Positions 9,595 to 18,694 of a DNA stretch of 64,000 bases are shown piece by piece (positions within the stretch are counted from its first letter, which is position 1; each line of letters opens with the position of its first letter). The position numbers and the translations under genes are program-made. The notes under the pieces were generated by a model. The model was given only the letters and a program-made list of their open reading frames with translations, searched no databases and had not been told where the DNA came from. The stretch spans positions 620,001 to 684,000 of the forward strand of contig NZ_ML660052.1 of NCBI RefSeq assembly GCF_007004665.1, written 5' to 3'. Source of the stretch: Denitrobaculum tricleocarpae. GTDB lineage: Bacteria > Pseudomonadota > Alphaproteobacteria > Kiloniellales > Kiloniellaceae.

Positions 9595-10692
9595 TCAGAC
9601 GTTGAAGCGGAAATGGAAAATATCGCCGTCCGCGACCGGATACTCCTTACCTTCCTGTCGCATCTTGCCAGCGTCCTTTGCCCCTTGTTCACCGTTGTTG
9701 GCAACAAAGTCGGGATAGGCAATCGTTTCCGCCCGAATGAACCCACGCTCAAAATCCGTATGGATCACACCGGCGGCATTGGGGGCTTTCGCGCCCCGCG
9801 ATACGGTCCAGGCGCGCGCTTCCTTCGGACCGACCGTAAAAAAGGTCAGCAGATCGAGCAATTCATAGCCGGCGCGTATGATTCGGGTCAGGCCGGTTTC
9901 CTCCAGACCGAGGGTTTCCAGAAATTCGGCTTTTTCCTCGTCGTCTGAAAGTGCCGCGACTTCGGCTTCGATGGCGGCGGATATGATGACGCTGGCACCA
10001 CCTTCCTGTTCGGCGCGGGCCGCGACCTTCGCCGAGTAGTCGTTGCCGCTCGCCGCGGCCTCTTCCTCGACGTTGGAGACGTAGAGCACCGGCTTCGCGG
10101 TCAGCAGCTGAAGCTGCCTGAACACGGGCTGAAGTTCTTTGGAAACTTCGACGCTGCGGGCCGGGCGGCCGTCGCGCAGGGCTTCGGCAACCGGCCCGAG
10201 AACGGCAAGGCGGTCCTTGGCTTCCTTGTCGCCGCCCTTGGCCCGTTTGGCGCTGCTGTCCAACTGCCGCTCGACAGACTCAAGGTCGGCAAGCATGAGT
10301 TCTGTCTCGACGGTCTCTGCGTCCCGCACGGGATCGACCGAGCCGTCGACGTGCGTGACTTCGCCGTCGAAGCACCGCAGCACATGAACAATCGCATCGA
10401 CCTCGCGAATGTTCGCGAGAAACTGGTTGCCCAGGCCTTCGCCCTTCGATGCCCCTTTGACCAGCCCGGCGATATCGACGAATTCGAGCTGGGTCGGAAT
10501 GATCTTCGCCGACTTACCTATGGCGGCGATTTCGTCAAGCCGCGGATCAGGGACCGCAACACGGCCGACGTTCGGTTCGATCGTACAGAAGGGGTAGTTC
10601 GCCGCTTCGGCAGCTGCCGTTTCCGTCAGCGCATTAAAGAGGGTCGATTTGCCGACATTGGGCAGACCCACGATACCGCATTTAAATCCCAT
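9595..10692 (-). CDS. ychF: Redox-regulated ATPase YchF (Obg-family)
   Basis: A universally conserved Obg-like P-loop NTPase that prefers ATP and binds ribosomes. From ATG 10692 the protein begins [20 protein letters not shown], containing the G1 loop [10 protein letters not shown]3 is [10 protein letters not shown], and the C-terminal TGS-like domain includes [19 protein letters not shown] and ends HFRFNV. Length 365 residues, the family norm. The longer frame to 10761 would add a non-homologous leader and was rejected. It lies 77 bp downstream of pth on the minus strand. Confidence 0.96.
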   Translation of the reverse strand: MGFKCGIVGLPNVGKSTLFNALTETAAAEAANYPFCTIEPNVGRVAVPDPRLDEIAAIGKSAKIIPTQLEFVDIAGLVKGASKGEGLGNQFLANIREVDAIVHVLRCFDGEVTHVDGSVDPVRDAETVETELMLADLESVERQLDSSAKRAKGGDKEAKDRLAVLGPVAEALRDGRPARSVEVSKELQPVFRQLQLLTAKPVLYVSNVEEEAAASGNDYSAKVAARAEQEGGASVIISAAIEAEVAALSDDEEKAEFLETLGLEETGLTRIIRAGYELLDLLTFFTVGPKEARAWTVSRGAKAPNAAGVIHTDFERGFIRAETIAYPDFVANNGEQGAKDAGKMRQEGKEYPVADGDIFHFRFNV

Positions 10693-10769
10693 GATACTCG
10701 TTTCCGTTGCTTCGGGGCAGGGAACGAAGCTCTTACTCTCGTTCTCTCTGCGCGCAGCCAATCACCGTC

Positions 10770-11468
10770 TTAGGGCTTCGATGTTGGTTCGTTGTGTGTT
10801 TCCGGCTTCGACTGTGGCCCGTTATGCCGTTCTTCAACCCCTTCCGCTGAAGCTTCAGTGGGTTTCGGTGATATTGACGGTTTTGGCGGTTTCGGTCTGG
10901 GCGGGTTCATAACCTGGGCGACGCGGGACATGAAGCTGCCGCTCTCGCCTGCGAGTAAAAGTGAAATCTCCGCCGCCACCGCGTCGAGCAGTTTGTCACG
11001 CCAGAGCGTGTCGGCCTTGCTGAAATCACCCAGAACGTGGCTGTGAACCAGGTTCTTATCGCCCGGATGTCCGACACCCAGGCGGACGCGCCAGTAGTCC
11101 TGGCCGATGTGTGCGTCGATGCTGCGCAGGCCATTGTGTCCGCCGGCACCGCCGCCCTTTTTGACCTTGATTTTTCCGGGAACCAGATCGATTTCGTCGT
11201 AAACCACGAAAACCTGCTCGGTTTCGAGTTTGTAGAAACGGATCGCTTCGCCGACCGCCCGGCCGGATTCATTCATGAAGGTTTCCGGCTTGAGGATCAG
11301 GACCTTCTCCCGTCCGATCCGGCCTTCGCAGATTTGACCCTGAAATTTCGAGCGCCAAGGCCCAAAGGAATGGCGGCGGACCATTTCGTCCACCGCCATA
11401 AATCCTATGTTGTGCCGGTTGTTCGCATAACGCTGGCCGGGATTTCCCAGGCCCACTAACAGCAACAT
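10770..11468 (-). CDS. pth: Peptidyl-tRNA hydrolase
   Basis: Releases peptides from prematurely dropped peptidyl-tRNA. The opening MLLLVGLGNPGQRYANNRHN carries the catalytic His region (NRHNIGF). Further family blocks are KPETFMNESGRAV, YDEIDL and GGGAGGHNGLRSI. The ATG at 11468 is preferred because AAGGAC lies five bases upstream; a GTG at 11480 is in frame. The last ~45 residues (after MSRVAQVMNPPRPK) form a Pro/Lys/Glu-rich tail that is not part of the enzyme fold. Downstream of rplY, the usual rplY-pth-ychF order. Confidence 0.95.
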   Translation of the reverse strand: MLLLVGLGNPGQRYANNRHNIGFMAVDEMVRRHSFGPWRSKFQGQICEGRIGREKVLILKPETFMNESGRAVGEAIRFYKLETEQVFVVYDEIDLVPGKIKVKKGGGAGGHNGLRSIDAHIGQDYWRVRLGVGHPGDKNLVHSHVLGDFSKADTLWRDKLLDAVAAEISLLLAGESGSFMSRVAQVMNPPRPKPPKPSISPKPTEASAEGVEERHNGPQSKPETHNEPTSKP

Positions 11469-11530
11469 GGGGTCCTTCACTCTGTTTCATGCATCCAGGG
11501 GTAAGATGTCCCTGAACGTGATACGAGATG

Positions 11531-12205
11531 TTAGTCCTCGCTGGCGCCCTCGTCACCCGAAGCCGCTTCGCCACCTTCACCTTCGCCTTCAGCCTCGGCT
11601 TCAGCGGCTTCTGCAGCTTCCGCAGCCTCGGACTTAACGGCGCTCGGGGCGGCGATGGTCGCAACGGTGAAGTCACGATCCGTAATCGTCGGCTCTACCC
11701 CGTCCGGCAGACTGATCATCGAGAAGTGAGCCGAATCGCCGAGATCCAGGGAGCTCAGGTCGAGCTCCAGTTCCTGCGGAATGGCGTCGGCGCGGCAGTT
11801 CAGCTCGATTTCATAGCGGACCACGTTCAAGACGCCGCCTTTGGTCAGGCCGGGGCTCTGGTCTTCGTTGATGAAGTTGACCGGGACGTTGACCGTGACG
11901 GCGGTTGCTGCCGAGACGCGCAGCAGGTCGATGTGGATCGCGCGGTCTGTGACCGGGTCGAACTGGACGTCACGGGGCAGGGCGCGCTCTTTTTTGCCGT
12001 CGATTTCGACATCGAAAAGCGTGGCGAAAAAGCCGGCCTTGTTGAGCTCTTTGTTCAGGGCCTTGGGATCGAGGTTAATCATAACCGGATCCTTTTTAGC
12101 GCCATAGATCACACCGGGAATACGTCCAGCACGGCGGGCAGCACGGGCGGCCCCCTTTCCGGCCCGCTCCCTTCGTTCTGCGACGAGATTTAGTACGTCA
12201 CTCAT
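11531..12205 (-). CDS. rplY: 50S ribosomal protein L25/general stress protein Ctc
   Basis: The long (TL5/Ctc) form of L25, which binds 5S rRNA. The N-terminus (LNLVAERRERAGKGAARAAR, then GRIPGVIYGA) is the L25 domain. The beta-rich C-terminal domain follows (VPVNFINEDQSPGL, ELDLSSLDLGDSAHFSMI). The protein ends in about 35 residues of Ala/Glu/Gly low complexity and is strongly acidic. Length 224 aa. Located between prs and pth, the common alphaproteobacterial order. Confidence 0.95.
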   Translation of the reverse strand: MSDVLNLVAERRERAGKGAARAARRAGRIPGVIYGAKKDPVMINLDPKALNKELNKAGFFATLFDVEIDGKKERALPRDVQFDPVTDRAIHIDLLRVSAATAVTVNVPVNFINEDQSPGLTKGGVLNVVRYEIELNCRADAIPQELELDLSSLDLGDSAHFSMISLPDGVEPTITDRDFTVATIAAPSAVKSEAAEAAEAAEAEAEGEGEGGEAASGDEGASED

Positions 12206-12230
12206 TGCATTGCTCCTTAAGCAAAATGAA

Positions 12231-12250
12231 CGGCGGGATCATTCCCGCCG
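12231..12250. terminator. Hairpin between prs and rplY (possible attenuator/terminator)
   Basis: A perfect 8-bp stem CGGCGGGA/TCCCGCCG with a 4-base loop. On the minus strand it is followed by TTCATTTT, a weak U-tract. It could partially terminate prs transcription or stabilise a processed mRNA end. Confidence 0.5.
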
Positions 12251-12295
12251 CTTAGGACCGACGCAGCCTCCAGGGGTGCTGCTGCCGGGGCCGTC

Positions 12296-13246
12296 CTAGA
12301 TCTGTCCGGACGGCAAATCAAACAGGCTCGAAACCGAGCGTTCATCGCTGATACGCTGCATGGCGTCGCCAAGCAGCGGAGCGATCGAAATCTGGCGGAT
12401 GTTCTGTGCCACCCGCACGGCCTCTGTCGCCTGGATAGAGTCTGTCATCACAAGCTCTTCCAGCGGCGAGGCGGAAACTCTGGCTACGGCACCACCTGAC
12501 AGAACGCCATGGGTGACGTAGGCCGAAACCGATTCTGCACCGGAATCCATCAAGGCAACGGCGGCATTGCAAAGGGTGCCCGCCGAATCAACGATGTCGT
12601 CCACCAGGATGCAGGTGCTGTCCTTGACGTCGCCGATGATGTTCATCACCTCGGAAACGCCAGCTTTCTCGCGGCGCTTATCGACAATTGCGAGGTCAGC
12701 GTCAAGTCGTTTTGCGATGGCCCGGGCACGGACCACACCGCCGACGTCAGGTGATACAATGGTCAATTGCCGGCCGTTGTAGCGCTCCATGATGTCTTTG
12801 GTGAAGACCGGTGCGGCAAAGAGGTTATCGGTTGGAATGTCAAAAAAGCCCTGAATCTGGCCCGCGTGCAGATCCATGGTCAAAACCCGGTCTGCGCCTG
12901 CAGAGGTAATCAGGTTTGCGACCAGCTTGGCGGAAATCGGCGTTCTCGGGCCTGATTTCCGGTCCTGCCGGGCGTAACCGTAATAGGGGATCACCGCGGT
13001 CGTGCGCCGTGCGGAGCCTCGTTTCAGGGCGTCCAGGGCGACCAGCAGCTCCATCAGGTTGTCGTTTGCCGGGTAGGAGGTTGGCTGGATGACGAAGACG
13101 TCCTCGCCGCGCACGTTCTCCTGGATCTCGACAAAGACCTCCATGTCGGAGAAGCGGCGGACACTCGCCTTGGTGAGCGGCAGATTTAAGAATGCCGAAA
13201 TCGCTTCGGCCAAAGGCCGATTGCTGTTGCCAGTAAGGATTTTCAT
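12296..13246 (-). CDS. prs: Ribose-phosphate pyrophosphokinase
   Basis: Makes PRPP from ribose 5-phosphate and ATP for purine, pyrimidine, His and Trp synthesis. The 316-residue protein starts [20 protein letters not shown]. It has the [20 protein letters not shown] block, [10 protein letters not shown], the class I signature with [18 protein letters not shown], and the PRPP-binding [14 protein letters not shown] loop. Followed by rplY 90 bp downstream with a hairpin between. Its promoter should lie in the 325-bp gap upstream. Confidence 0.96.
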   Translation of the reverse strand: MKILTGNSNRPLAEAISAFLNLPLTKASVRRFSDMEVFVEIQENVRGEDVFVIQPTSYPANDNLMELLVALDALKRGSARRTTAVIPYYGYARQDRKSGPRTPISAKLVANLITSAGADRVLTMDLHAGQIQGFFDIPTDNLFAAPVFTKDIMERYNGRQLTIVSPDVGGVVRARAIAKRLDADLAIVDKRREKAGVSEVMNIIGDVKDSTCILVDDIVDSAGTLCNAAVALMDSGAESVSAYVTHGVLSGGAVARVSASPLEELVMTDSIQATEAVRVAQNIRQISIAPLLGDAMQRISDERSVSSLFDLPSGQI

Positions 13247-13571
13247 TCCAATGTCCCCGGCTCGGAACGGCGATAGAGGTTATCGCCGGACGTCTTGGCC
13301 TTATCTGCTTGATCCCACCCAATAGAGCCCGATGAGTGACAGGAATTCAGCATCGAATTGCGGTCCAAACCGGGAACACCCCGAGCCGCTCCGCCGCATT
13401 TCCTGAGCCCCACATTGAGCCGAGCGGAACTTATCAACGTGCCCCGCCTCTGTAAACGGCCTTCGCGTCGCTAAATTGCAATATTCCTTGAATAAAAGCC
13501 TGTCTTGGTTAACGCGGCATTAGCACTTGTGTGGCTGTGCCGGACGGGAAGGGTTCCGGGCTTCGTTGAGG
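13247..13571. other. Non-coding gap upstream of prs
   Basis: This 325-bp stretch between the lipoprotein stop and prs holds no convincing ORF or tRNA. It presumably carries the prs promoter. A weak minus-strand candidate is AAGACA-N17-TATTGC near 13470-13510. Nothing else recognisable. Confidence 0.4.
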
Positions 13572-14444
13572 CTAGGAATCCGCCCGAAGTTGCGCCATGA
13601 GATCCAGGATTCCCTCCCGTGCGCCCCGCGCGATGTCGCCTGCCGTGGGACCCCAGAATCCGTCCAGGCTTCCGGTCGGGACGTAATTGCTCTGATCGAT
13701 GACACCGAGTTCTTCATCGTCCTCCAGGCTGCGCAGACGCCAGAAGATCGTGGCTTTCTGTGTGCCGCCCTCGTCCGGACCCAGGGAAATCTCGCAAAGA
13801 AGGACCAGATCCTTGGAGGTTGCCTTTCCTGTGAGCGGAAGTTTGCTGTCGCTCAATTCAGCGAGAATGGCATTGCGAAGGCTTGTTCCGGCGTCGCCTG
13901 GCGCATCGCCGAACGGGGGGACGTGGATCCTGGCGTCGGGATAGCCCGGAATAGAGCGTGTCGGGCGGGGTTTCGTCCCCGCGAAGGCTGCCAGCTTATC
14001 GGCAGCCGCCTCAATCGAACGCTTAATGGCGGTCTCCGGTGCCCTTTTGAAAGCATCGCTTGTGAGCTCCATATCGAGGGTATGGCTGCCCGCCAGTTTG
14101 CCGTCCGCGCTATAAAGATCCCAAAGCACTGACACGGACTTTCCCCGGTTTCCCGAGCTTTCCTCGGTGATATGGCTGTAAAGATAGCGGCTTCCGGCAT
14201 TCCCGTGGTTTGTGGAGGCAGGGATATCGCGGTCCCTCAGTGCCTCGGCCATGGCCTCCGCCCAACTCTCCGGGTCGGATATCAGCTCCGACTCCGGCTG
14301 CAGAACCACGATTCCCGTGCCGTCTTCCAGGGTCAGCAGGGCATTGTTCCGGCTCTTTTCCTGCTGAAACGGGCGTGGCAGCGGCCCACAAGCAGCAAGG
14401 CTCAGCGCCAGGACGGCAATAATCAGGCGGCGAAGAATGGTCAT
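13572..14444 (-). CDS. Lipoprotein of unknown function
   Basis: The 290-residue product starts with a lipoprotein signal peptide (RRLIIAVLALSLAACGP; lipobox LAAC, acylated Cys at about residue 19), so it is expected to be membrane-anchored in the periplasm. The rest is soluble with no domain I recognise. Segments such as KSVSVLWDLYSADGKLAGSH and AIFWRLRSLEDDEEL-like strands suggest a mixed alpha/beta fold, possibly two similar halves of stress- or envelope-related type. It is minus-strand, between an M24 protein and prs, with gaps of 171 and 325 bp, so probably its own transcript. Confidence 0.8.
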   Translation of the reverse strand: MTILRRLIIAVLALSLAACGPLPRPFQQEKSRNNALLTLEDGTGIVVLQPESELISDPESWAEAMAEALRDRDIPASTNHGNAGSRYLYSHITEESSGNRGKSVSVLWDLYSADGKLAGSHTLDMELTSDAFKRAPETAIKRSIEAAADKLAAFAGTKPRPTRSIPGYPDARIHVPPFGDAPGDAGTSLRNAILAELSDSKLPLTGKATSKDLVLLCEISLGPDEGGTQKATIFWRLRSLEDDEELGVIDQSNYVPTGSLDGFWGPTAGDIARGAREGILDLMAQLRADS

Positions 14445-14615
14445 GCGGGTGGGGGGCCTATGGGGTTCTATCTATCGATATCACGGCAGGATTCCGTTAC
14501 ATCATGGCACAACTCGCCACCAGCCCCAGAAGGCAAAGAATGAAGAATATCATCAGGTGTGGCATCTAGTGCTTCTCAATCTTCTGTTGAGCAACAATCG
14601 CATTCTATAGCTAAG

Positions 14616-15767
14616 TCATGCCGAAATGAAATCCAGGGGCATGCGTGACAGGGGTTCCGCGCCTTGCGTGCCGATCAGGCTTGTTCTGCCGAGTGTCATG
14701 GCCAGGCCCTTCTCGCTGTCAAATATCACCATATGAACGAAGATGACCATCCCCGGCGCGGTTTCAACCGGATTGCCGTGGTAAAGCATGGGCCAGTCCA
14801 TCCAATTGGGCGAAAAGGTTGTTCCCAGGGAATAGCCGCAGGCGTTCATCCGATGAGCTTGAAAGCCCGCGGCGTCCATGACGCGGCTGTGGGCATCAAA
14901 TGCCTCACCTATTGTCGACCCAGGCCGCAAAGCGTCCTCCACAGCCAAAAGGGCGTCGTGTGCGACGTTGTGCATTTCACGCTGCCGATCGGGCACGGGT
15001 CCGACCGGGATGGTGCGCATCATTGCAGCGTGGTAGTGCCGGTAGGCGCCGGCCCATTCCAGGGTCAGTTGATCTTCGGTTCCGATCACCCTGCGCCCGG
15101 TGAAGTAGCGGCAACAGAGGGCGCCCGGACCCGAGCCGATGATGAACTCGTTGCCGGGATAATCGCCGCCGCCCTCAAAGACGGCACCTTGCATCGCTGC
15201 CAGAATATCGGCTTCGTCCCGGCCGGGAGCGGTCAGTGCGACCGCCTGATCCCAGGCATCGTCGGCGAGTTCTGCGGCACGGCGGACATACGCAATCTCG
15301 GACGGGGATTTGATGACCCGCTGTTCGCTGACCAACATCGAGGCGTCACTGAGATGACAGAGTTCCGCGAGCGCGGCATCCAGGCGTTTGCCGTTCCGGG
15401 CCGTCAGGCCATAGGCCTCGTACTCGACTCCGAGGCGTTTGCCGCGGCAGCCGTGTTCATCCAGGATTCCGCGTAAATCCTCGGCGGGCTCCGCCTCCGG
15501 TCCGTCGATCCAGATGCGGATATCGTCGATGACCGAGGTGTGTTGGGCCTGGCGAAGGTCCGGCGCGCGGGTCAGCAGGGTCATCGTGCCGTCGGCACCC
15601 AGATAGAGGCACTGAAAGAACACATAACCGAAGGTGTCGTAGCCGGTCAGGTAGAACATGCTTTCCTGGCGGAACATCAGCAGGCCGTAGAGTCCCTGCT
15701 TCTGCATGGCTTCGCAACAGCGTGCGCGACGTTCCGCGAGTTCAGCTTTGGTAAAGTGGATATGCAT
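14616..15767 (-). CDS. M24 family pita-bread protein, metal ligands apparently lost
   Basis: The protein (383 aa) has the two-domain creatinase/prolidase architecture: an N-terminal domain (about 1-145) and a C-terminal pita-bread domain beginning near VIKSPSEIAYVRRAAELAD. It resembles Xaa-Pro dipeptidases and ectoine-hydrolase-like proteins. The five canonical metal ligands (D, D, H, E, E) appear replaced: E237, A247/A248, Y312, H345 and T362. Creatinase is the known metal-free precedent, so it may be a metal-independent amidohydrolase. Substrate cannot be read from the sequence. The neighbour pgeF lies 98 bp upstream. Confidence 0.85.
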   Translation of the reverse strand: MHIHFTKAELAERRARCCEAMQKQGLYGLLMFRQESMFYLTGYDTFGYVFFQCLYLGADGTMTLLTRAPDLRQAQHTSVIDDIRIWIDGPEAEPAEDLRGILDEHGCRGKRLGVEYEAYGLTARNGKRLDAALAELCHLSDASMLVSEQRVIKSPSEIAYVRRAAELADDAWDQAVALTAPGRDEADILAAMQGAVFEGGGDYPGNEFIIGSGPGALCCRYFTGRRVIGTEDQLTLEWAGAYRHYHAAMMRTIPVGPVPDRQREMHNVAHDALLAVEDALRPGSTIGEAFDAHSRVMDAAGFQAHRMNACGYSLGTTFSPNWMDWPMLYHGNPVETAPGMVIFVHMVIFDSEKGLAMTLGRTSLIGTQGAEPLSRMPLDFISA

Positions 15768-15865
15768 GCGGCTGTTCCGTAGTAAGGCCTTGAGGTCTTA
15801 GCGCACCGATTGCGCGGCTCATCTACTGCAAACGCCCGATGTCAGATTGTCAGCTTGCCAGTCTG

Positions 15866-16654
15866 TCAGGGCGTCAGGCAGATTGCCGAGAGGCCCCGGC
15901 CATAATCGATTTTGCCGCTGCTTCCGGTCTCGTTCCTGTGGCACGCGCGGCGATAGCTGAAAAAGCGTTCTTCCTCCGCATAGGTGTCGCAGGGCAGGGC
16001 ATGGACGTCCCGCAACCCCAACTGTGCCAGCCTTCGCGCCACGTAGCCTTTTATGTCGAAAAAGAAGTGTCCGTCCCGTTGAGCCGGGCAGAAAAAAGCT
16101 TCGTTTTCCTTGTCCTGACTCAAGAACGCATCCGGAAACTCCGGACCGACCTCGTAGGAACGCTGAGCGATGGCCGGGCCGATAGCGACGGTAATTCGGC
16201 TGCTCTCTGCACCCAACCCCTGCATTGTCGAGAGCGTAGCATCGAGGACGCCTGTCAGGGCACCGCGCCAACCCGCGTGGGCCGCGCCGATCACTCCACC
16301 TTCCGTGTCCGCAAAAAGGACAGGAACGCAATCGGCGGTCAGGATTCCCAGCGCGAGATTGGGTTGGTTGGTCACCATGGCATCGGCGCGCGGGGCGTCC
16401 TGCGGCGCCCACGGCCGGTCCACAACCACGGCATCGGGCGAATGGTGTTGATAGACGGTCACCAGGTGGGTGGCACTGGGGCTGAGGTTGGCAAGCGCAG
16501 TCTGCCGATTCCCGGCGACCGTATCGGCATCATCGTCGTCCGCACCGAAGCCGCAGTTAAGTGAGGCATAGATACCCTGACTCTTTCCGCCCTGACGGGT
16601 GAAAAAGCCGTGTCGGATGCCCGGCTGTTCATTCAAGGACCCTATGGTCAGCAT
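15866..16654 (-). CDS. pgeF: Peptidoglycan editing factor PgeF (YfiH/DUF152, polyphenol oxidase family)
   Basis: A laccase-domain protein of the YfiH family, reported to remove misincorporated L-Ser from peptidoglycan precursors and also described as a copper- or zinc-dependent oxidase. The family motifs are clear: HGFFTRQGGKSQGIYASLN, the zinc ligands in TADCVPVLFAD, and GAAHAGWRGALTGVL. The 262-residue length is standard. It lies 92 bp downstream of the MidA-like gene, the common lgt–midA–pgeF order in alphaproteobacteria. Confidence 0.93.
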   Translation of the reverse strand: MLTIGSLNEQPGIRHGFFTRQGGKSQGIYASLNCGFGADDDDADTVAGNRQTALANLSPSATHLVTVYQHHSPDAVVVDRPWAPQDAPRADAMVTNQPNLALGILTADCVPVLFADTEGGVIGAAHAGWRGALTGVLDATLSTMQGLGAESSRITVAIGPAIAQRSYEVGPEFPDAFLSQDKENEAFFCPAQRDGHFFFDIKGYVARRLAQLGLRDVHALPCDTYAEEERFFSYRRACHRNETGSSGKIDYGRGLSAICLTP

Positions 16655-16746
16655 ATCTGTAACTTGGCTCCTGACGTGATATTCGTTTCGGCTGTGCGAT
16701 TTTTACAAGCGGAAGGACCGAAAGCGGCAGTCTGTAACGCGGCAGT

Positions 16747-17886
16747 CTATGATGCCTCTTCACTTCTGTCAGCGCTAGAAATCGGCAGACCGGCGGGGTC
16801 CGGGAGATCCGGATGGCCGAAGGCCAGGACTTTGAAAAGCTCACCCATTTCTTCCGGAGCCGTGAGGCGTTTAACACCGGCTTTAATGTCGTGGGCCTGT
16901 TTGTCCGTCGCGCTTTTCGACAGCACTTCGGCACGTTCCTGAATGCCCAGAGCGTTCAGGAAGACCGCTTGCGTGACCGGGCCCCAGGCGCGCGCGCCAG
17001 CTCTCTCCGCCGCGGCGCCGATCGAGGTGAAGTCCACGTGAACCGTGATGTCCGCCTGTCCCGGCGTCACAAGCGGTCCATGACGCTGATGGCTCTGCAA
17101 AGCCTGGAGCGACCAACCTGCTTCAGGCGTCGCGCGGCCGTAATCAACGATGAGCGCAACACCGCCGTGTTTGGACAGGCAGCCTCCCAGATCGCCGGCA
17201 ACGGCCTCCATGGCGGGAGATATCTCGACAAGCGTGCCGACCGGTACGTCCTGCAGGTCGGGCGGAATCATGCCGATTAAATTCTTGGGTGCCCTGCCGG
17301 TGGTAAAGCTGAAGGCTGGCGCGCGTTCCGTTGCCACGGGCGAGAAAGTTACGAGCCTCTCAAGCCAACCCTCCTGGCTTCTCTCGAGCTGATGCACCGG
17401 CAAAGCATCGAAAAACTCATTGGCGATGACGATCATGGCGGCGTCCGGCAGGGAGGAGAGATCCTCGTGCCAGGTTACGCCGTGATCCGAGAGAGTCTCG
17501 CGCTGCCGCGCTTTCAGGCTGGGGCTTGTTTCTACCAGGTGAATGCGGATTGCCCCTTTGAAGGCCGACAGAACCGAGGCCGCGCGCAGCGCATCGGCCA
17601 TGAGGGTGCCGCGTCCCGGACCCAGTTCGACCAAGTTGATTTCGTCGGGGGAGCCCATGCTTTGCCAGCACTGCGCGCACCAGAGTCCGATCAGTTCTCC
17701 AAAGATCTGGCTGATCTCCGGCGCGGTGATGAAGTCGCCTGCAGCACCGAAAGGATCGCCTGTCATATAGTAACCGGCGCCGGGTTCGGTCAGGGCCGCC
17801 GACATATAGTCGGCAATGGTCATGGGGCCGTCCCGGCGGATGCGCGCGGCCAGGATGCCTGCGAGAGGATTATCCTGTCGAGCCAT
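16747..17886 (-). CDS. Class I SAM-dependent methyltransferase, MidA/NDUFAF7 family
   Basis: Homologue of the mitochondrial complex I assembly factor NDUFAF7, which dimethylates an arginine of a complex I subunit. Motifs include the N-terminal AGYYMTGDPFGAAGDFITAP, the SAM-binding VELGPGRGTLMADALR, and IANEFFDALPVHQ. Length 379 aa. It overlaps lgt by 17 bp and belongs to the rfaD-lgt-midA operon. A role in respiratory complex assembly is inferred from the family; the bacterial substrate is not established here. Confidence 0.92.
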   Translation of the reverse strand: MARQDNPLAGILAARIRRDGPMTIADYMSAALTEPGAGYYMTGDPFGAAGDFITAPEISQIFGELIGLWCAQCWQSMGSPDEINLVELGPGRGTLMADALRAASVLSAFKGAIRIHLVETSPSLKARQRETLSDHGVTWHEDLSSLPDAAMIVIANEFFDALPVHQLERSQEGWLERLVTFSPVATERAPAFSFTTGRAPKNLIGMIPPDLQDVPVGTLVEISPAMEAVAGDLGGCLSKHGGVALIVDYGRATPEAGWSLQALQSHQRHGPLVTPGQADITVHVDFTSIGAAAERAGARAWGPVTQAVFLNALGIQERAEVLSKSATDKQAHDIKAGVKRLTAPEEMGELFKVLAFGHPDLPDPAGLPISSADRSEEAS

Positions 17887-18694
17887 CGCGCGGAACCGGT
17901 CGCGTTTGACGAAGCGACCAGATGGCTAGGCCAATGCCAAAAAGCATCATCGGCAAGGAAAGCAGTTGTCCCATGGTCGCGCCCGCGAAGAGGAAACCCA
18001 GATGGTCGTCGGGCTCCCGGAAAAACTCAACGATGATTCGTGAGAGCGCGTAGCCTGCCAGAAAGACCCCCGACAACAGGCCGCCGCGATTCAAAGCCGA
18101 CGCCTGAACCATCAGGAACAGCACAACCAGGAGCACCAGACCTTCGAGCCCGGCTTCGTAGAGTTGGCTCGGATGCCGGGGCAGCTGTGTCGGATCCTGC
18201 GGGAAGACCATGCCAATCGGAGAGTCCGTGGGGCGTCCGTAAAGCTCACCATTGACGAAGTTGGCCAGCCGTCCGAGAAGCAATCCGATTGGCGCCGCAC
18301 AAGCCACGATGTCGGTCAGCGCGAGGAATTTGATGCCGTTGCGCCGGGTAAAGAGATACATCGCAGCGATCACGCCCAGCAGGCCGCCGTGAAAGCTCAT
18401 GCCGCCTTGCCAGATGATCAGGATCTCAGCGGGATTCCATAAAAAGTATACAGGCTTGTAAAAGAGCACATATCCCAGCCGGCCACCGATGATCACGCCG
18501 AACGTCGCCCAGAGCAGAAAGTCGTCGAAGGCCACGGCTTCCACCTGTTTCGGAGGCTTGCTCGTCAGCCAGCGGCAGTAACGCCAGGCCAGCAACAGAC
18601 CGACAATGTACGCAAGGGCATACCACCGAATGACGAAGGGACCAATTTCAAAGGCGACCGGTCCGATGTCGGGATACGCGAGACCCAACATCAT
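17870..18694 (-). CDS. lgt: Prolipoprotein diacylglyceryl transferase
   Basis: Integral membrane enzyme that adds diacylglycerol to the lipobox Cys, the first step of lipoprotein maturation. Several hydrophobic helices surround the catalytic signature GGRLGYVLFYKPVYFLWNP and the GGMSFHGGLLG motif; the NFVNGELYGRPTD block is also present. Length 274 aa. Starts inside the stop of the heptose epimerase (4-bp overlap) and overlaps the methyltransferase downstream, so tightly coupled. Confidence 0.96.
   Translation of the reverse strand: MMLGLAYPDIGPVAFEIGPFVIRWYALAYIVGLLLAWRYCRWLTSKPPKQVEAVAFDDFLLWATFGVIIGGRLGYVLFYKPVYFLWNPAEILIIWQGGMSFHGGLLGVIAAMYLFTRRNGIKFLALTDIVACAAPIGLLLGRLANFVNGELYGRPTDSPIGMVFPQDPTQLPRHPSQLYEAGLEGLVLLVVLFLMVQASALNRGGLLSGVFLAGYALSRIIVEFFREPDDHLGFLFAGATMGQLLSLPMMLFGIGLAIWSLRQTRPVPRDGSTG

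Noticed and set aside
13247..13571. tRNA gene upstream of prs
   Set aside because: A GGTCCAAACC-like segment suggested a T-arm, but no acceptor stem or anticodon arm could be formed.
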